A stretch of 44,336 nt of DNA from Acidimicrobiales bacterium (GTDB taxonomy: Bacteria > Actinomycetota > Acidimicrobiia > Acidimicrobiales > CADCSY01), in assembly GCA_030446545.1 (NCBI GenBank), contig JAUJNB010000007.1, positions 36,133-80,468 on the forward strand. Direction: 5' to 3'. Position 1 is the first letter of the stretch. Each line of letters opens with the position of its first letter. A program made the translations under genes and the position numbers. Shown one piece after another: positions 8,395-17,081 of the stretch. The notes below the pieces were generated by a model, which did not search any database, was not told where the DNA came from, and worked only from the letters and a program-made list of their open reading frames with translations.

Positions 8395-9498
8395 TCAGCG
8401 AGGCGTGAGGACCAGGTGCCGGGCCAGCGCCCCCAGCCCGCCGCCGCGCTCGACGATCTGGCGCTGGCGGCGGGCGCCGCTGCCCTGGTCGAGCTGCTGG
8501 CGGACCAGGGCCGAGACCTCGTCCCACTCGCCGTGTTCCTCGAGGTCGTCTCGCAGGAGGCAGAGCAGGCGCTGCACCAGATCGGCTGCCGGGACGGGCC
8601 GAGCCAGGGCCACGTCGACCAGAGGCCCCTCGAGGCCGTGGCGCGCCGCCCGCCAACGGGCCGCCCGCACCACCTCGTGACGCAGATGATCAACGGGCTC
8701 CCCACGCCGGACCTGGCCGTGGCACGTGCGCACCAGTGACCGGACCAGGCCGGCCAGCATCACCGCCTCGTCGACGGTGGCGCTCACGTCGGCCATTCGG
8801 AACTCGAGTGTCGGATACCGGGCCGAGGGGCGGACATCCCAGTACAGGGCGCCCGCGTCGCGCAGGACGCCGGTGGCCAGCAGGTCGGCGAGCAGGGCGT
8901 CGAACGCGGCGCGAGACCCCAGGGGCAGAGGGGTGCCGGTGGTCGGCCAGCGGTCGAAGACAGGGATCCGGAAGCTGGCGTAGCCGGTGTCGTCTCCCTC
9001 CCAGTACGGCGAGTTGGCGCACAGGGCCAGGAGCACGCCGAGCCACGGTCGGGTCCGGTCCATGATCTGTACCGCCTCGTCCCCATCGGGGACCCCCACG
9101 TGGACGTGGCAGGCGCACAGCAGTTGCTCCCGGGCGAGCTGGCGGAAGTCGTCCGCCAGTTGCTCGTACCTCGGCTTGGGCGTCACCCCCTGGTCCTGCC
9201 AGGTCGAGAAGGGGTGGGTCCCGGACGCCAGGATGCTCTGGCCCTCGACCTGGGCGGCGTCGACCAGCCCGCGGCGGAGTCGGGAGATCTCGGTCCGCAC
9301 CTCGCCCAGGGTGTGGCACACACGGGTCTCCACCTCGATCTGGGGATCCAGGAGCTCGGGCTGGACCTGATCGCCCAAGGTCTGGCGGGCCGACCCCAGG
9401 ACGCAGCGCGCCGCCGAGCGCAGCGCCAGGGAGTGGGCGTCGACGACGTGGAACTCCTCCTCCACGCCCACGGTGAACGGGTCGGCGTCGTCCTGCAT
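8395..9498 (-). CDS. Glutamate-cysteine ligase type 2 family protein (YbdK-like carboxylate-amine ligase)
   Basis: ATP-dependent carboxylate-amine ligase of the GCS2 fold; the E. coli homologue YbdK has weak glutamate-cysteine ligase activity and the physiological substrate is often unknown. The 367 residues begin FTVGVEEEFHVVD (the metal/ATP-binding Glu cluster of the family), followed by QPELLDPQIEVET, the His pair of CACHVHVGVP, the ANSPYW segment and the terminal RMADVSATVDE. The length matches the family. Start ATG 9498 is the first in frame. Its location next to the mycothiol-type DsbA-like protein suggests low-molecular-weight thiol metabolism, but actinobacteria make mycothiol through other enzymes, so the role stays open. 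Confidence 0.92.
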   Translation of the reverse strand: MQDDADPFTVGVEEEFHVVDAHSLALRSAARCVLGSARQTLGDQVQPELLDPQIEVETRVCHTLGEVRTEISRLRRGLVDAAQVEGQSILASGTHPFSTWQDQGVTPKPRYEQLADDFRQLAREQLLCACHVHVGVPDGDEAVQIMDRTRPWLGVLLALCANSPYWEGDDTGYASFRIPVFDRWPTTGTPLPLGSRAAFDALLADLLATGVLRDAGALYWDVRPSARYPTLEFRMADVSATVDEAVMLAGLVRSLVRTCHGQVRRGEPVDHLRHEVVRAARWRAARHGLEGPLVDVALARPVPAADLVQRLLCLLRDDLEEHGEWDEVSALVRQQLDQGSGARRQRQIVERGGGLGALARHLVLTPR

Positions 9499-9574
9499 CC
9501 GCCGATCCTTCCACGTCGGGCCCTCCGCTATCGGTCTCGGTCAGCCACCTTGGTCGCCTCCGAGGCCGGCGGCC

Positions 9575-9580
9575 TACGAT
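9575..9580 (+). promoter_or_regulatory. Candidate -10 box (TACGAT) for the SixA-like gene
   Basis: TACGAT lies eight bases upstream of GTG 9589 with no Shine-Dalgarno between them, consistent with a leaderless transcript. Confidence 0.45.
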
Positions 9581-9588
9581 CGGGTGCG

Positions 9589-10056
9589 GTGAGCATCCAC
9601 ATCGTGCGTCACGCCAAGGCCGGCGACCGGTCCGACTGGAGCGGTCCCGACGAGCTGCGTCCGCTGTCGGGCAAGGGTGCCGGCCAGGCCACGGCGCTCG
9701 TCGACCTCTTGGCTCACCTGCCGGTCAAGCGCATCCTCACCAGCCGCTACCGGCGCTGCACCCAGACGGTCGAGCCGTTGGCCCAGTGCCTGGGCATCGA
9801 CGTCGAGATCCATCCGGCCCTGGCGGAGGAGGCCGACATCGGCGCCACCTGGGAGCTGTTGGAGGAGTTGACCGGCGCCGAGGCGGTGGTGTGCACCCAC
9901 GGCAACCTCATCGGGCCGGTCCTCGACCGTCTCCATCGCCGGGGGGTCGAGCTGGTGTCCGATCGGTGGACGTGCAAGAAGGGCTCGGTGTGGAGCATCG
10001 AGGTCGACCCCGACGGCGACTTGGCCCGGGCCCGTTACTCCCCGCCCCCCGCCTGA
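9589..10056 (+). CDS. SixA-family phosphohistidine phosphatase
   Basis: Histidine phosphatase superfamily member that removes phosphate from phosphohistidine in signalling proteins. The 155 residues start with the catalytic IHIVRHAKAG (RHA variant of the RHG motif), then LTSRYRRCTQTVEPLA and the second catalytic histidine in VVCTHGNLI. The size is normal for SixA. A longer open frame upstream to 9100 is antisense to the ligase gene and not credible. GTG 9589 fits the -10 box. In some actinobacteria this domain is fused to a NUDIX hydrolase; here it is alone. Convergent with the ccm operon. Confidence 0.88.
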   Translation: MSIHIVRHAKAGDRSDWSGPDELRPLSGKGAGQATALVDLLAHLPVKRILTSRYRRCTQTVEPLAQCLGIDVEIHPALAEEADIGATWELLEELTGAEAVVCTHGNLIGPVLDRLHRRGVELVSDRWTCKKGSVWSIEVDPDGDLARARYSPPPA

Positions 10057-10087
10057 GCAACGCCCACCCGATTGGGAGCGAGCTCCA

Positions 10088-10846
10088 CTAGGAAGCTCCA
10101 GGGGGTGGACCTGAGGCGATGGAGGCCAGGAACTCCTCCATGGCCCGGCGCAGCGCGGGGGGCGGATCGGCGGCCAGAGCGGCGGTGAAAGCCTCGGTGG
10201 CGCCGGCGTCGTCGCCCCCCAGACGCCGGGCCAGACCGAGATAGAACAGGGCCCGAGGGTTGTCGGGGTCGAGCGCCAGGGCCTGGTCGATCGACGCCCG
10301 ACCCTGCTCGCCCAGCGCCGGGCGCTGGGTGGAGGAGCCCAGCGTCACCAACAGCAGGCCCCGTTCGGTGAGCGCCTCGGTGTTCTCGGGGTCATCGGCC
10401 AGCACCTCGTCGTAGATCCGCAGTGCCTCGGTCACGTCGCCCTGGTTCACCAGCGCAGCCGCATCTGCCAGTTGTCCCGAAGTGGTCGGGCGGATGTCAC
10501 CCGAGAGCGTGTCGCCGGGCTGGCGGGTACCCGAGAACGACGCCACCGAGAGTCCGGCCGTACCGGCCATGGCCGCCACCACGAGCCCGGCCACGATCCG
10601 CCGCCCGCGCCGCCCGGGAGCACCGGGGACACCCACCACCGGCCGACCCTTCTCGATGGCGCGCAGCACCTCGGCCGCCCGGGCGGTGTAGTCGTCCCGG
10701 AGGCGCTCGTAGTCGGCGTCGTCGAGTTCCCCGGCGTCCCGCTCGGCGTCGAGGTCCTGCAGGGAGCGGAGCAGGAACCCCCGCTGTTCCTCCAGTTCGG
10801 CCAGGGCATCGGGGTCGAGGTGGGCGGTCGCCCCCGTTCGGCTCAC
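10088..10846 (-). CDS. ccmI: Cytochrome c maturation protein CcmI-like (CycH), TPR-containing
   Basis: Binds apocytochrome c and presents it to the heme lyase CcmF/CcmH. The 252 residues start at GTG 10846, overlapping the ccmH stop by GTGA. The N-terminal part has a coiled segment with E-E-Q-R...LL..L.DLDAERDAG...D-Y (the motif common in CcmI), one membrane helix at about 98-115 and two TPR-like units around 140-215 (LVNQGDVTEALRIYDEVLADDP; LDPDNPRALFYLGLARRLGG). Unlike proteobacterial CcmI, the signature segment precedes the only clear membrane helix, with no N-terminal helix. Last gene of the nine-gene operon. Confidence 0.82.
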   Translation of the reverse strand: MSRTGATAHLDPDALAELEEQRGFLLRSLQDLDAERDAGELDDADYERLRDDYTARAAEVLRAIEKGRPVVGVPGAPGRRGRRIVAGLVVAAMAGTAGLSVASFSGTRQPGDTLSGDIRPTTSGQLADAAALVNQGDVTEALRIYDEVLADDPENTEALTERGLLLVTLGSSTQRPALGEQGRASIDQALALDPDNPRALFYLGLARRLGGDDAGATEAFTAALAADPPPALRRAMEEFLASIASGPPPGAS

Positions 10847-11304
10847 TCCTCGCCCGTCAGGGCCTCGGCCACCCGACGCCGGTCGTCGTCGCTCACCTCG
10901 GTGGAGGGCTCCGCCCGCCAGCGCCGGAACACCACCACCAGGCCGGCCACCGCCACCACCACTGCGGCCACCGGCAGGACCCACACCAGGGATCCGAGCC
11001 CCGACCGGGGTGGGGTCAGCAACAGCGAGTCGGGATACTGCCCGTCGATGTAGGCCAGGATGTCCTCGTCGCCCTCGCCCTCGTCGACCCGGCGCCGGAC
11101 CTCGGTGCGGATGGCCTCGGCCGCCGGCGCGTTGGAGTCGCGCACCGACTGGCCTGCGCACGTAGGGCACCGCAGCTGCGTCGACAGGGCCTCGGCCCGC
11201 TCGGCGTTGGTCCGGGGCCCGTCGTCGCCGCCGGCCCCCACCACCAGGGCGCCGACCAGCACCAGGGCCAGGGCCGACCAGGCCAACCGCGGCCGACCGC
11301 TCAC
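10843..11304 (-). CDS. ccmH: Cytochrome c maturation protein CcmH
   Basis: Thiol-disulfide component that keeps apocytochrome CXXCH motifs reduced for heme ligation. The 153 residues have an N-terminal signal helix, then the family signature LRCPTCAGQSVRDSNA with the CXXC pair, the conserved ILAYI segment, and a C-terminal membrane helix (about 106-127) followed by a short acidic tail. GTG 11304 overlaps the ccmG stop by four bases. The TM-periplasmic-TM layout is that of the short CcmH form; the CycH part is a separate gene (ccmI). Confidence 0.93.
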   Translation of the reverse strand: MSGRPRLAWSALALVLVGALVVGAGGDDGPRTNAERAEALSTQLRCPTCAGQSVRDSNAPAAEAIRTEVRRRVDEGEGDEDILAYIDGQYPDSLLLTPPRSGLGSLVWVLPVAAVVVAVAGLVVVFRRWRAEPSTEVSDDDRRRVAEALTGEE

Positions 11305-11933
11305 CCGTCCCTCCCGGCACCGGCCCGGGCCTGAGCCAGCAGGTCCTCCAGCCGGTCGTAGTCGATGCCGCCGGTGACCTTGGCCCGCACCGTCCCGTCG
11401 GGGCCGACGAGGAACGACTCGGGCACGCCCGTGACGCCCCACTCGAGGGCGATGCGTCCCACGGCGTCGTCCAGCACGGGCCAGGTCCCTCCCTGCTCCT
11501 CGAAGAAGCGGGCCACGTCGTCGGCGTCGTCGCTGAAGACCACGCTGACCACCCGGGCGTCACCTTCGCCGGAATGGGCCGCGCTGAAGCGGAGCAGGTC
11601 GGGGTGCTCGGCCTGGCAGGGCACGCACCAGGTGGCGAAGAAGTTGACCAGCACCCAGCGGCCGGACTGCGCGGTCAGGTCGAACGTGGCGTCGGCAGCC
11701 AGCAGCGAGGGACCGGCCAACGCCGGGGCGGGCCGGCCGAGCAGCGGGCTCTGGCCCAGGCGGCTGCCCGCAGAGTCGCTGGTGGCCAGCACCGCAACCA
11801 GCAGCACGACGACCACCCCCAGGCTCAGGGCCGTGTTGCGGGCCGTGTGGCGCCGGCGAGCGAGGGGGACGACGTCGAGGGCGGGCTTGGTTGTCGACGG
11901 CGGGCCGCCGGGCCCGGTGGCCGTCTCGGTCAC
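11301..11933 (-). CDS. ccmG: Thiol:disulfide interchange protein CcmG/DsbE
   Basis: Membrane-anchored thioredoxin that reduces CcmH or apocytochrome outside the cytoplasmic membrane. The 210 residues have a cytoplasmic N-terminal segment, one membrane helix (about 35-51) and a TlpA-like thioredoxin domain with active site FFATWCVPCQAEH, the inserted acidic stretch VVFSDDADDVARFF, and the cis-Pro GVPESFLVGPDG. GTG 11933 overlaps the ccmF stop by GTGA. A second TlpA-like gene at 38527 sits next to ccdA; position in the ccm operon makes this one CcmG. Confidence 0.92.
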   Translation of the reverse strand: MTETATGPGGPPSTTKPALDVVPLARRRHTARNTALSLGVVVVLLVAVLATSDSAGSRLGQSPLLGRPAPALAGPSLLAADATFDLTAQSGRWVLVNFFATWCVPCQAEHPDLLRFSAAHSGEGDARVVSVVFSDDADDVARFFEEQGGTWPVLDDAVGRIALEWGVTGVPESFLVGPDGTVRAKVTGGIDYDRLEDLLAQARAGAGRDG

Positions 11934-14098
11934 CGGCCCCCCACGGTGGCCGGGGTCGGGTCGGTGGCTGGGCTGGCGTCGCCCCCGTCGCCGGAGTCGT
12001 CCCCAGGCCGGTCGCCACCGACCGGGCCGGTCCCGCCGGCCCGCTGACCGGCCGGCTCCCCGCCCACCCTGGCGTCGTCGTCGTCGTCGTCGCCGTCGCC
12101 GCCTTCGCCGGGCGGCGCCTCGGCGTCCGTCGTCGCCGCTTCCCGCCGCCGACGCTCTCCCGGCCAGGCGGCCAGGATCGTGCCCAGGGCCATCACCGCC
12201 CCTCCGATCCACAGCCAGGCCACCAGAGGTTGCACGATCACCCCGATGACGGCAGGGTCGCCGGGCTGCTCGGGCCCGGCCACCAGGGTGAGGTAGACGT
12301 CCTCGGTCAGCCCGGTACGCACCGAGGGCGTCCCGATGGTCTGGGTGGCGTTGGGGAACTGGTTGAGCGCAGGCTCGTAGACCTGGCCTCCGTCGATGCG
12401 GACCCGGGCGCTGAAGACCGTCTTCTGGCTCGTCCGGTTCGGCTCGTTCATGCCCAGGTAGGTGACGGTGTGACCGGCCAGGGTGGCCGACTCCCCCGGG
12501 GCCAGGCGGACCTCGTCGCTGGCCACATAGGACGAGGCGGCGGCGAAGGCCACGGCCACCAGCACCACGCCGACGTGGACGATCATCCCGCCGTTGGCCC
12601 GTCCCACGACTCCGGCCAAGGCCGAACCACCCCGCCGTCGGGAGGCTCGGCCGGCCAGCACGACCTGGCGCAGGGCGGCGGCGGCGGCGAAAGCCCCGAG
12701 GCCGAAGGCCGCCAGCGGCGCCAGTCCCCGGGCACCGGAGACCACGGCCACCACCACCGCGCCGGTCCCCGCCCAGGCCGGCCACTGCAACCGGGTGCGC
12801 AGCAATTCGCCCGACGCCTTGCGCCAGGGCAGCACCGGGGCGACGGCCATGAGGAAGAGCAACACCATGCCGAGCGGCATGGTCATGCGGTTGAAGTAGG
12901 GCGTGCCCACCGAGATGCGGTCGTCGTTGACGGCTTCGACGAGCAGGGGGAACACCGTGCCCAGCAGCACCACAAAGGCAAAGGCGGCGAACACCACGTT
13001 GTTGGCCAGGAAGGCGCCCTCACGGGAAAGAGGCGAGTCGATGCGCCCGGGCGCCCGCAGGCGGTCACCCCGCCACCCGATGAGGCCGAGGGAGACAACC
13101 ACGGTGACGCCGAAGAAGGCCAGCAACGCGGGCCCGATGGGCGACTCGGTGAAGGAGTGGACCGAGTCGAGCACGCCCGAGCGGGTCAGGAAGGTGCCCA
13201 GGATGGTGAGCGAGAAGGTGGCGATGAGCAGCGACAGGTTCCAGACCCGCAGCATCCCCCGGCGTTGCTGGATCATCACCGAGTGCAGGTAGGCGGTTCC
13301 GGTCAGCCAGGGCAGGAACGAGGCGTTCTCCACCGGGTCCCACGCCCAGAAGCCCCCCCAGCCCAGCACCTCGTAGGACCACCAAGACCCGAGGATGATG
13401 CCGGTGGTGAGGAAGCCCCACGCCACCAGGGTCCAACGACGGGTGGCGGCCAGCCATCCCTCGCCCACCCGACCGGTGACCAGGGCGGCCACGGCAAAGG
13501 CGAAGGGCACGGTGAAGCCCACGTAGCCCAGGTAGAGGATGGGCGGGTGGAACGCCATCAGGGGGTGGTTCTGCAGCAACGGATTGGGCCCTGGCCCGTC
13601 GGCCGGGATGGCCCCGCTCACGACGGTGAAGGGGTCGGCGGGGCCCAGCATGAGGCCGAAGAAGAAGGCGGCCACCACGAACATGGTGAGGGTGGCCCAG
13701 GCCACCAACGGGTCGCCGGCCTGGTCGGCGAAGCGACGCACCACTGCGGCGAGGAAGCCGGCCAACACCAGCGCCCACAGGATGATCGACCCCTCCAGGG
13801 CCGACCACAGCGACGCGATGGTGTAGAGCAGCGGCGTGGAGCGGCTGGCGTTGTCGGCCACGTACTGCAGGGAGAAGTCGGAGGTGACCAGGGCGATCTC
13901 CATGGCCACGGCGGCCAGCACGGCCCCGCCCAGCACCAGCCAGGCGAACGACCGGCCCAGCCACAACATCCCACGGCCCCCGTCGCCGCCGCGACCGGTG
14001 CGGTGGTGCTGGCGCAGGCCGGCGACCAGGGTGAGCGCACCGAGCACCGACGCCACGAAGCCGAGCGTCACGCCGGCACTGCCGAGGGCGGCGTTCAC
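11930..14098 (-). CDS. ccmF: Cytochrome c heme lyase subunit CcmF
   Basis: Integral membrane heme lyase that accepts heme from CcmE and attaches it to apocytochrome c. About 722 residues, many membrane helices and the tryptophan-rich WWD signature in GWGGFWAWDPVENASF, with flanking conserved histidines (HPPILYLGYVGFTVPF). A large periplasmic domain precedes the last helix. I chose GTG 14098 because it overlaps the ccmE stop as GTGA like most junctions of this operon; GTG 14107 is an alternative. The C-terminal about 80 residues form an acidic, Gly/Asp-rich cytoplasmic tail, including six Asp encoded by a GTC-repeat tract on the plus strand (about 12071-12090), not typical of CcmF. Confidence 0.97.
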   Translation of the reverse strand: MNAALGSAGVTLGFVASVLGALTLVAGLRQHHRTGRGGDGGRGMLWLGRSFAWLVLGGAVLAAVAMEIALVTSDFSLQYVADNASRSTPLLYTIASLWSALEGSIILWALVLAGFLAAVVRRFADQAGDPLVAWATLTMFVVAAFFFGLMLGPADPFTVVSGAIPADGPGPNPLLQNHPLMAFHPPILYLGYVGFTVPFAFAVAALVTGRVGEGWLAATRRWTLVAWGFLTTGIILGSWWSYEVLGWGGFWAWDPVENASFLPWLTGTAYLHSVMIQQRRGMLRVWNLSLLIATFSLTILGTFLTRSGVLDSVHSFTESPIGPALLAFFGVTVVVSLGLIGWRGDRLRAPGRIDSPLSREGAFLANNVVFAAFAFVVLLGTVFPLLVEAVNDDRISVGTPYFNRMTMPLGMVLLFLMAVAPVLPWRKASGELLRTRLQWPAWAGTGAVVVAVVSGARGLAPLAAFGLGAFAAAAALRQVVLAGRASRRRGGSALAGVVGRANGGMIVHVGVVLVAVAFAAASSYVASDEVRLAPGESATLAGHTVTYLGMNEPNRTSQKTVFSARVRIDGGQVYEPALNQFPNATQTIGTPSVRTGLTEDVYLTLVAGPEQPGDPAVIGVIVQPLVAWLWIGGAVMALGTILAAWPGERRRREAATTDAEAPPGEGGDGDDDDDDARVGGEPAGQRAGGTGPVGGDRPGDDSGDGGDASPATDPTPATVGGR

Positions 14099-14622
14099 CT
14101 CGGGCACCCCTGCTCGGCGGCCAGGGCCAGGCGGTCGGCCTCCTCGGTGCGGTACTCGGAGGTGTGCTTCACCAGGATCCGATCGCTGCGGTAGGCGTCG
14201 CCGGGGGCGGCGGCGAAGGCGCCCTCGAGCACCACGGGGATGCCGTCGGCGAACAGCTCAGGCGGGTCGCCCTGGTGGCGGACGTCGACGGTGGCGCAGG
14301 CGTAGGCGATCTGGAAGGCCACGTCCCGGCCCGTCTGGCGCACCGAACCGGGCACCACCGTGCCCTGGAGCCGGATGCGTTCTTCGCCCAGTTCCGGGCG
14401 CCGGGCCAGCGCCTCGTCGGCGTTGTAGAAGTAGGTGGTGGCGTTGCCCAGCCCCTGGAGCAGCAGGAAGGCCAAGGCGCCGCAGATGAGGGCGATGACG
14501 ATGCCGAGCCGGAGCCGGGCGGGGTCGAAGCGCCGGCCGCCCCGCTCGTCGGAGGTGGAGGTGGCAGTGGAAGCCGAGGTCTCCGGGGCGACGGGCCCCT
14601 CGGTGGCCTCAGGCCCGCTCAC
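14095..14622 (-). CDS. ccmE: Heme chaperone CcmE
   Basis: Periplasmic heme chaperone that binds heme covalently before passing it to CcmF. The 175 residues (from GTG 14622, with GAGGAG upstream) have a cytoplasmic N-terminus, one membrane helix (about 39-57) and an OB-fold domain. The heme-binding motif is HxxxY: His153 and Tyr157 in VKHTSEY, so this is the His type, not the Cys variant. The CcmE signature RLQGTVVPGS is present. An earlier GTG (14634) would extend the overlap with ccmD. Overlaps ccmD and ccmF. Confidence 0.94.
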   Translation of the reverse strand: MSGPEATEGPVAPETSASTATSTSDERGGRRFDPARLRLGIVIALICGALAFLLLQGLGNATTYFYNADEALARRPELGEERIRLQGTVVPGSVRQTGRDVAFQIAYACATVDVRHQGDPPELFADGIPVVLEGAFAAAPGDAYRSDRILVKHTSEYRTEEADRLALAAEQGCPR

Positions 14623-14764
14623 TGCGCTCCTCACCGCCCACCGGCCTGGCCGGCGCTTCGGGCGCCACGCGGGAGAGCTCTCGTTCCCGGCGCACCACGC
14701 GGAGGGCGTAGGAGCCGAGCGTCACCAACGTGACGCCGTAGCCGGCGGCGACGTAGGGGTCCAT
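14609..14764 (-). CDS. ccmD: Heme exporter protein CcmD
   Basis: Small membrane protein that helps release heme-loaded CcmE from the CcmABC complex. The 51 residues begin MDPYVAAGYGVTLVTLGSYA, one membrane helix, followed by a basic segment RVVRRERELS and a hydrophilic tail; this is the CcmD pattern. ATG 14764 overlaps the ccmC stop by one base (TGATG), and the end overlaps the ccmE start by 14 bases. Identity rests on topology, length and position between ccmC and ccmE. Confidence 0.85.
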   Translation of the reverse strand: MDPYVAAGYGVTLVTLGSYALRVVRRERELSRVAPEAPARPVGGEERSERA

Positions 14765-15582
14765 CAGGCCGGCGCCGCCTCTCGCCGGCGCTCCGCGATG
14801 GCCAGGGCCAGCATGGCGTCTTCGGCCTCGTCCTCGAGACGGGCGACCCGGACCCGATGCACCAGCAGCCAGGCGTACACCAGGGTCATGGCCAACAGAC
14901 CGAGCAGCATGGCGGCGATGAAGGCGCCGTCGACATCGTTGCCCGGGTCGAGCTGGGCCAGGGAGCGACCCTGGTGCAGCGTCCGCCACCAGGTCACCGC
15001 AAAGTGGTTGAGCGGCACCACCGCCACCGCGAGCAGGGCGGTCACCGCCGAGCGACGGGCCCGGGCGTCGGGCGAGGCCGGCACCCGGCGTAGCGCCAGG
15101 TAGCCGAGGTACAGGGCCAGCATCAGCGCGCTGAGGGTGAGACGGGCGTCCCACACCCACCACACTCCCCAGGTGGGACGGCCCCAGATGCTGCCGGTGG
15201 CCAGGGTGAGGGCGGTGAAGACCACCCCGATCTCGGCTGAGGCGCCGGCAGTGCGGTCCCAGCGGGCCGAGCGGGTTCGCGGCCACAGCCACAGGGCGCT
15301 GGCCAGCGCAGTCACCGCCACCGCGATGTACGAGGCCCACGCCACACCCGGGTGGATGGCGATCAGGCGGGAATAGGCGCCCTGCTCCACGGTGGCGGGC
15401 AGGGTCAGACCCAGCGCCACGGTGGCGCCCAGGGCCAGGACGGCGGCCAGGCCCAGGCTGAGCGCGAGAGGGCCGCTCGTGGACCGCTCGACGGGCTCCG
15501 AGACGTCGGCGCCCGCCGTCGCCGTGCCCGCCGGGACCGGTGCCGTCGTCGCCATGTCGGTTGTCGAGGTCTCGGTCGTCAC
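14764..15582 (-). CDS. ccmC: Heme exporter protein CcmC
   Basis: Membrane protein of the heme handling protein superfamily; loads heme onto CcmE. The 272 residues contain six membrane helices and the WWD signature in WGRPTWGVWWVWDARLT, with conserved histidines before (IAIHPGVAWASY) and after (NHFAVTWWRTLHQG). The N-terminal 35 residues are a Thr/Ala-rich cytoplasmic extension. GTG 15582 overlaps the ccmB stop by GTGA. Confidence 0.96.
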   Translation of the reverse strand: MTTETSTTDMATTAPVPAGTATAGADVSEPVERSTSGPLALSLGLAAVLALGATVALGLTLPATVEQGAYSRLIAIHPGVAWASYIAVAVTALASALWLWPRTRSARWDRTAGASAEIGVVFTALTLATGSIWGRPTWGVWWVWDARLTLSALMLALYLGYLALRRVPASPDARARRSAVTALLAVAVVPLNHFAVTWWRTLHQGRSLAQLDPGNDVDGAFIAAMLLGLLAMTLVYAWLLVHRVRVARLEDEAEDAMLALAIAERRREAAPA

Positions 15583-16253
15583 TCTTCCTCCATCAGGGGC
15601 CCGAAGGCCACCACCCCAAAGGCTACGTAGACCACGGCGAAGACACCCAGCAGGGCCAGCCAGTCACCCGGTGCCACGTCGAGCCCTCCGATGCCCAACG
15701 CCGCTTCCGACGCCCTGGTGGCGGCGATCAGCACCGGCGCCACCGCCGGCAGCAGGAGCAGCGGCAACAGCGTCTCACGCCCTCGCGAACCGGTGGCCAG
15801 CGCCCCGTAGAGCGTACCGGCGGCGGCCAGCCCGAGGGTCGCGGCCACGGCGGTGGCGCCCAGGGCGGCGTATCCCGCGGGGTCCACGCCGTAGAGCACG
15901 ACCACCCCGGCGCCGAGGAGGAGCTCGAGGGCGAAGAGCTGCACCACGACGGCCCCGGCCTTACCGAGGAAGATGCCGGCGGGATCCAGGCCCGAGAGGC
16001 GCAAGGCGTCACCGGTGCCCTCGCCGGACTCCACCGTCTGGGCCCGTTGCACGGCCAGGAGGGCGGAGAACAACACCGCCACCCAGAACAGCCCGGCGGC
16101 GGCCCGGGTCAACAGGCCCCGGTCGGGATCGAGCGCGAAGGCGAACAGGACCAGCACCAGCACGGCGAAGGGCGCCACCTGGTTGGTGGCCACGCGCGAC
16201 CGGGCCTCGATGCGCAGGTCCTTGCCCGCCACCAGCAGGGCGTCACGCCACAT
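15579..16253 (-). CDS. ccmB: Heme exporter protein CcmB
   Basis: Membrane partner of the ATPase CcmA in the complex that frees holo-CcmE. The 224 residues have six hydrophobic helices and the N-terminal KDLRIEARSR segment plus LFSALLAVQRA, both typical of CcmB. ATG 16253 overlaps the end of ccmA by 11 bases; an in-frame start at 16268 is possible but less likely. Membership in the operon makes the call firm. Confidence 0.94.
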   Translation of the reverse strand: MWRDALLVAGKDLRIEARSRVATNQVAPFAVLVLVLFAFALDPDRGLLTRAAAGLFWVAVLFSALLAVQRAQTVESGEGTGDALRLSGLDPAGIFLGKAGAVVVQLFALELLLGAGVVVLYGVDPAGYAALGATAVAATLGLAAAGTLYGALATGSRGRETLLPLLLLPAVAPVLIAATRASEAALGIGGLDVAPGDWLALLGVFAVVYVAFGVVAFGPLMEEE

Positions 16254-16944
16254 GCACCGGCTCCGCACGGGGGGGCTCGCCCACGAGGCCGGCGGGGAAG
16301 GGGCCGGCTTCGGTGATGCGCCCTCCGGCCAGCAGAACGGTCCGGCTGGCCAGGGCCGCGGCCCGGTCCGGTTCGTGGCTGGCCAGCACGACGGTGGCGC
16401 CGGCCGCAGTCACCTCCCGCACCAGGTCGTCGAGCACGTTCCGACCGGCGGCGTCGAGGCCGGCGTGGGGCTCGTCGAGCAACCACAACTCGGGCGCCCG
16501 GGCGACCAGGATGGCCAGCGCCGTCCGCCGGCGCTGGCCGGCCGACAGGCGGGCGGCGGGGACGTCGGCCAGGCGGCCGTCGAGGCCGAAGCGGGCCAGG
16601 GCGCCGGAAAGGACGGCGGCCGGTGCCCCCCCGGCTCGGGACCAGAAGCGCAGGTTGTCGGCCACCGTGAGGTCGTCGTAGAGAGCGGGGCCGTGGCCGA
16701 GCACGCCCACCCGGCAACGCACGCCGCGCCGGTCTCGGCGCAGGTCGTACCCGAGGACCGATGCCTCTCCCGCCACCACCGGGACCAGCCCGGCCAGGGC
16801 CCGCAACAGGGTGGTCTTGCCGGCGCCGTTGGCCCCCGCAACCAGCAGCGTCTCGCCCCTGGCCACCACGAGGTCCACACCGGCCAGGGCGGGGAAGCGC
16901 CCGAGCAGGCAGACGGCCGAGCGGAGGCGGACAACAGCGTCCAT
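16243..16944 (-). CDS. ccmA: Heme exporter ATP-binding protein CcmA
   Basis: ABC ATPase of the CcmAB complex. The 233 residues contain Walker A GANGAGKTT, the signature LSAGQRRR, Walker B LWLLDEP and the switch histidine in ASHEPDRA. ATG 16944 is the first gene of the nine-gene minus-strand operon. A TANNNT box (TACCGT, 16961-16956) lies 11 bases before the start and may be its -10. Divergent from the sortase gene. Confidence 0.95.
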   Translation of the reverse strand: MDAVVRLRSAVCLLGRFPALAGVDLVVARGETLLVAGANGAGKTTLLRALAGLVPVVAGEASVLGYDLRRDRRGVRCRVGVLGHGPALYDDLTVADNLRFWSRAGGAPAAVLSGALARFGLDGRLADVPAARLSAGQRRRTALAILVARAPELWLLDEPHAGLDAAGRNVLDDLVREVTAAGATVVLASHEPDRAAALASRTVLLAGGRITEAGPFPAGLVGEPPRAEPVHVA

Positions 16945-17069
16945 GGCTGGTCGCCACGGTACCGGGGGGTCCTCCACTGCGCCCAGTTCCGGTCCGTCGA
17001 CCAGGGGAGCACCTCACCCGGGAACGGCCCTCGGGGCGCCGGCGCCGACGCCGGCGCCGGCCCGGCCGG

Positions 17070-17075
17070 TAGCTT
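17070..17075 (+). promoter_or_regulatory. Candidate -10 box (TAGCTT) for the sortase gene
   Basis: TAGCTT followed by exactly six bases and GTG 17082; the same hexamer and spacing precede the radical SAM gene at 33531. No ribosome-binding sequence is present, so a leaderless transcript is likely. Confidence 0.5.
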
Positions 17076-17081
17076 CGGCCC

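Noticed and set aside
12071..12090. GTC microsatellite as a non-coding repeat
   Set aside because: It encodes an Asp run in the CcmF tail in frame; noted there instead of as a separate element.
11891..14194. 767-codon plus-strand open frame opposite ccmF/ccmG
   Set aside because: Shadow of the ccm genes: His/Gly/Gln-rich, no recognisable domain, antisense to clear CcmF motifs.
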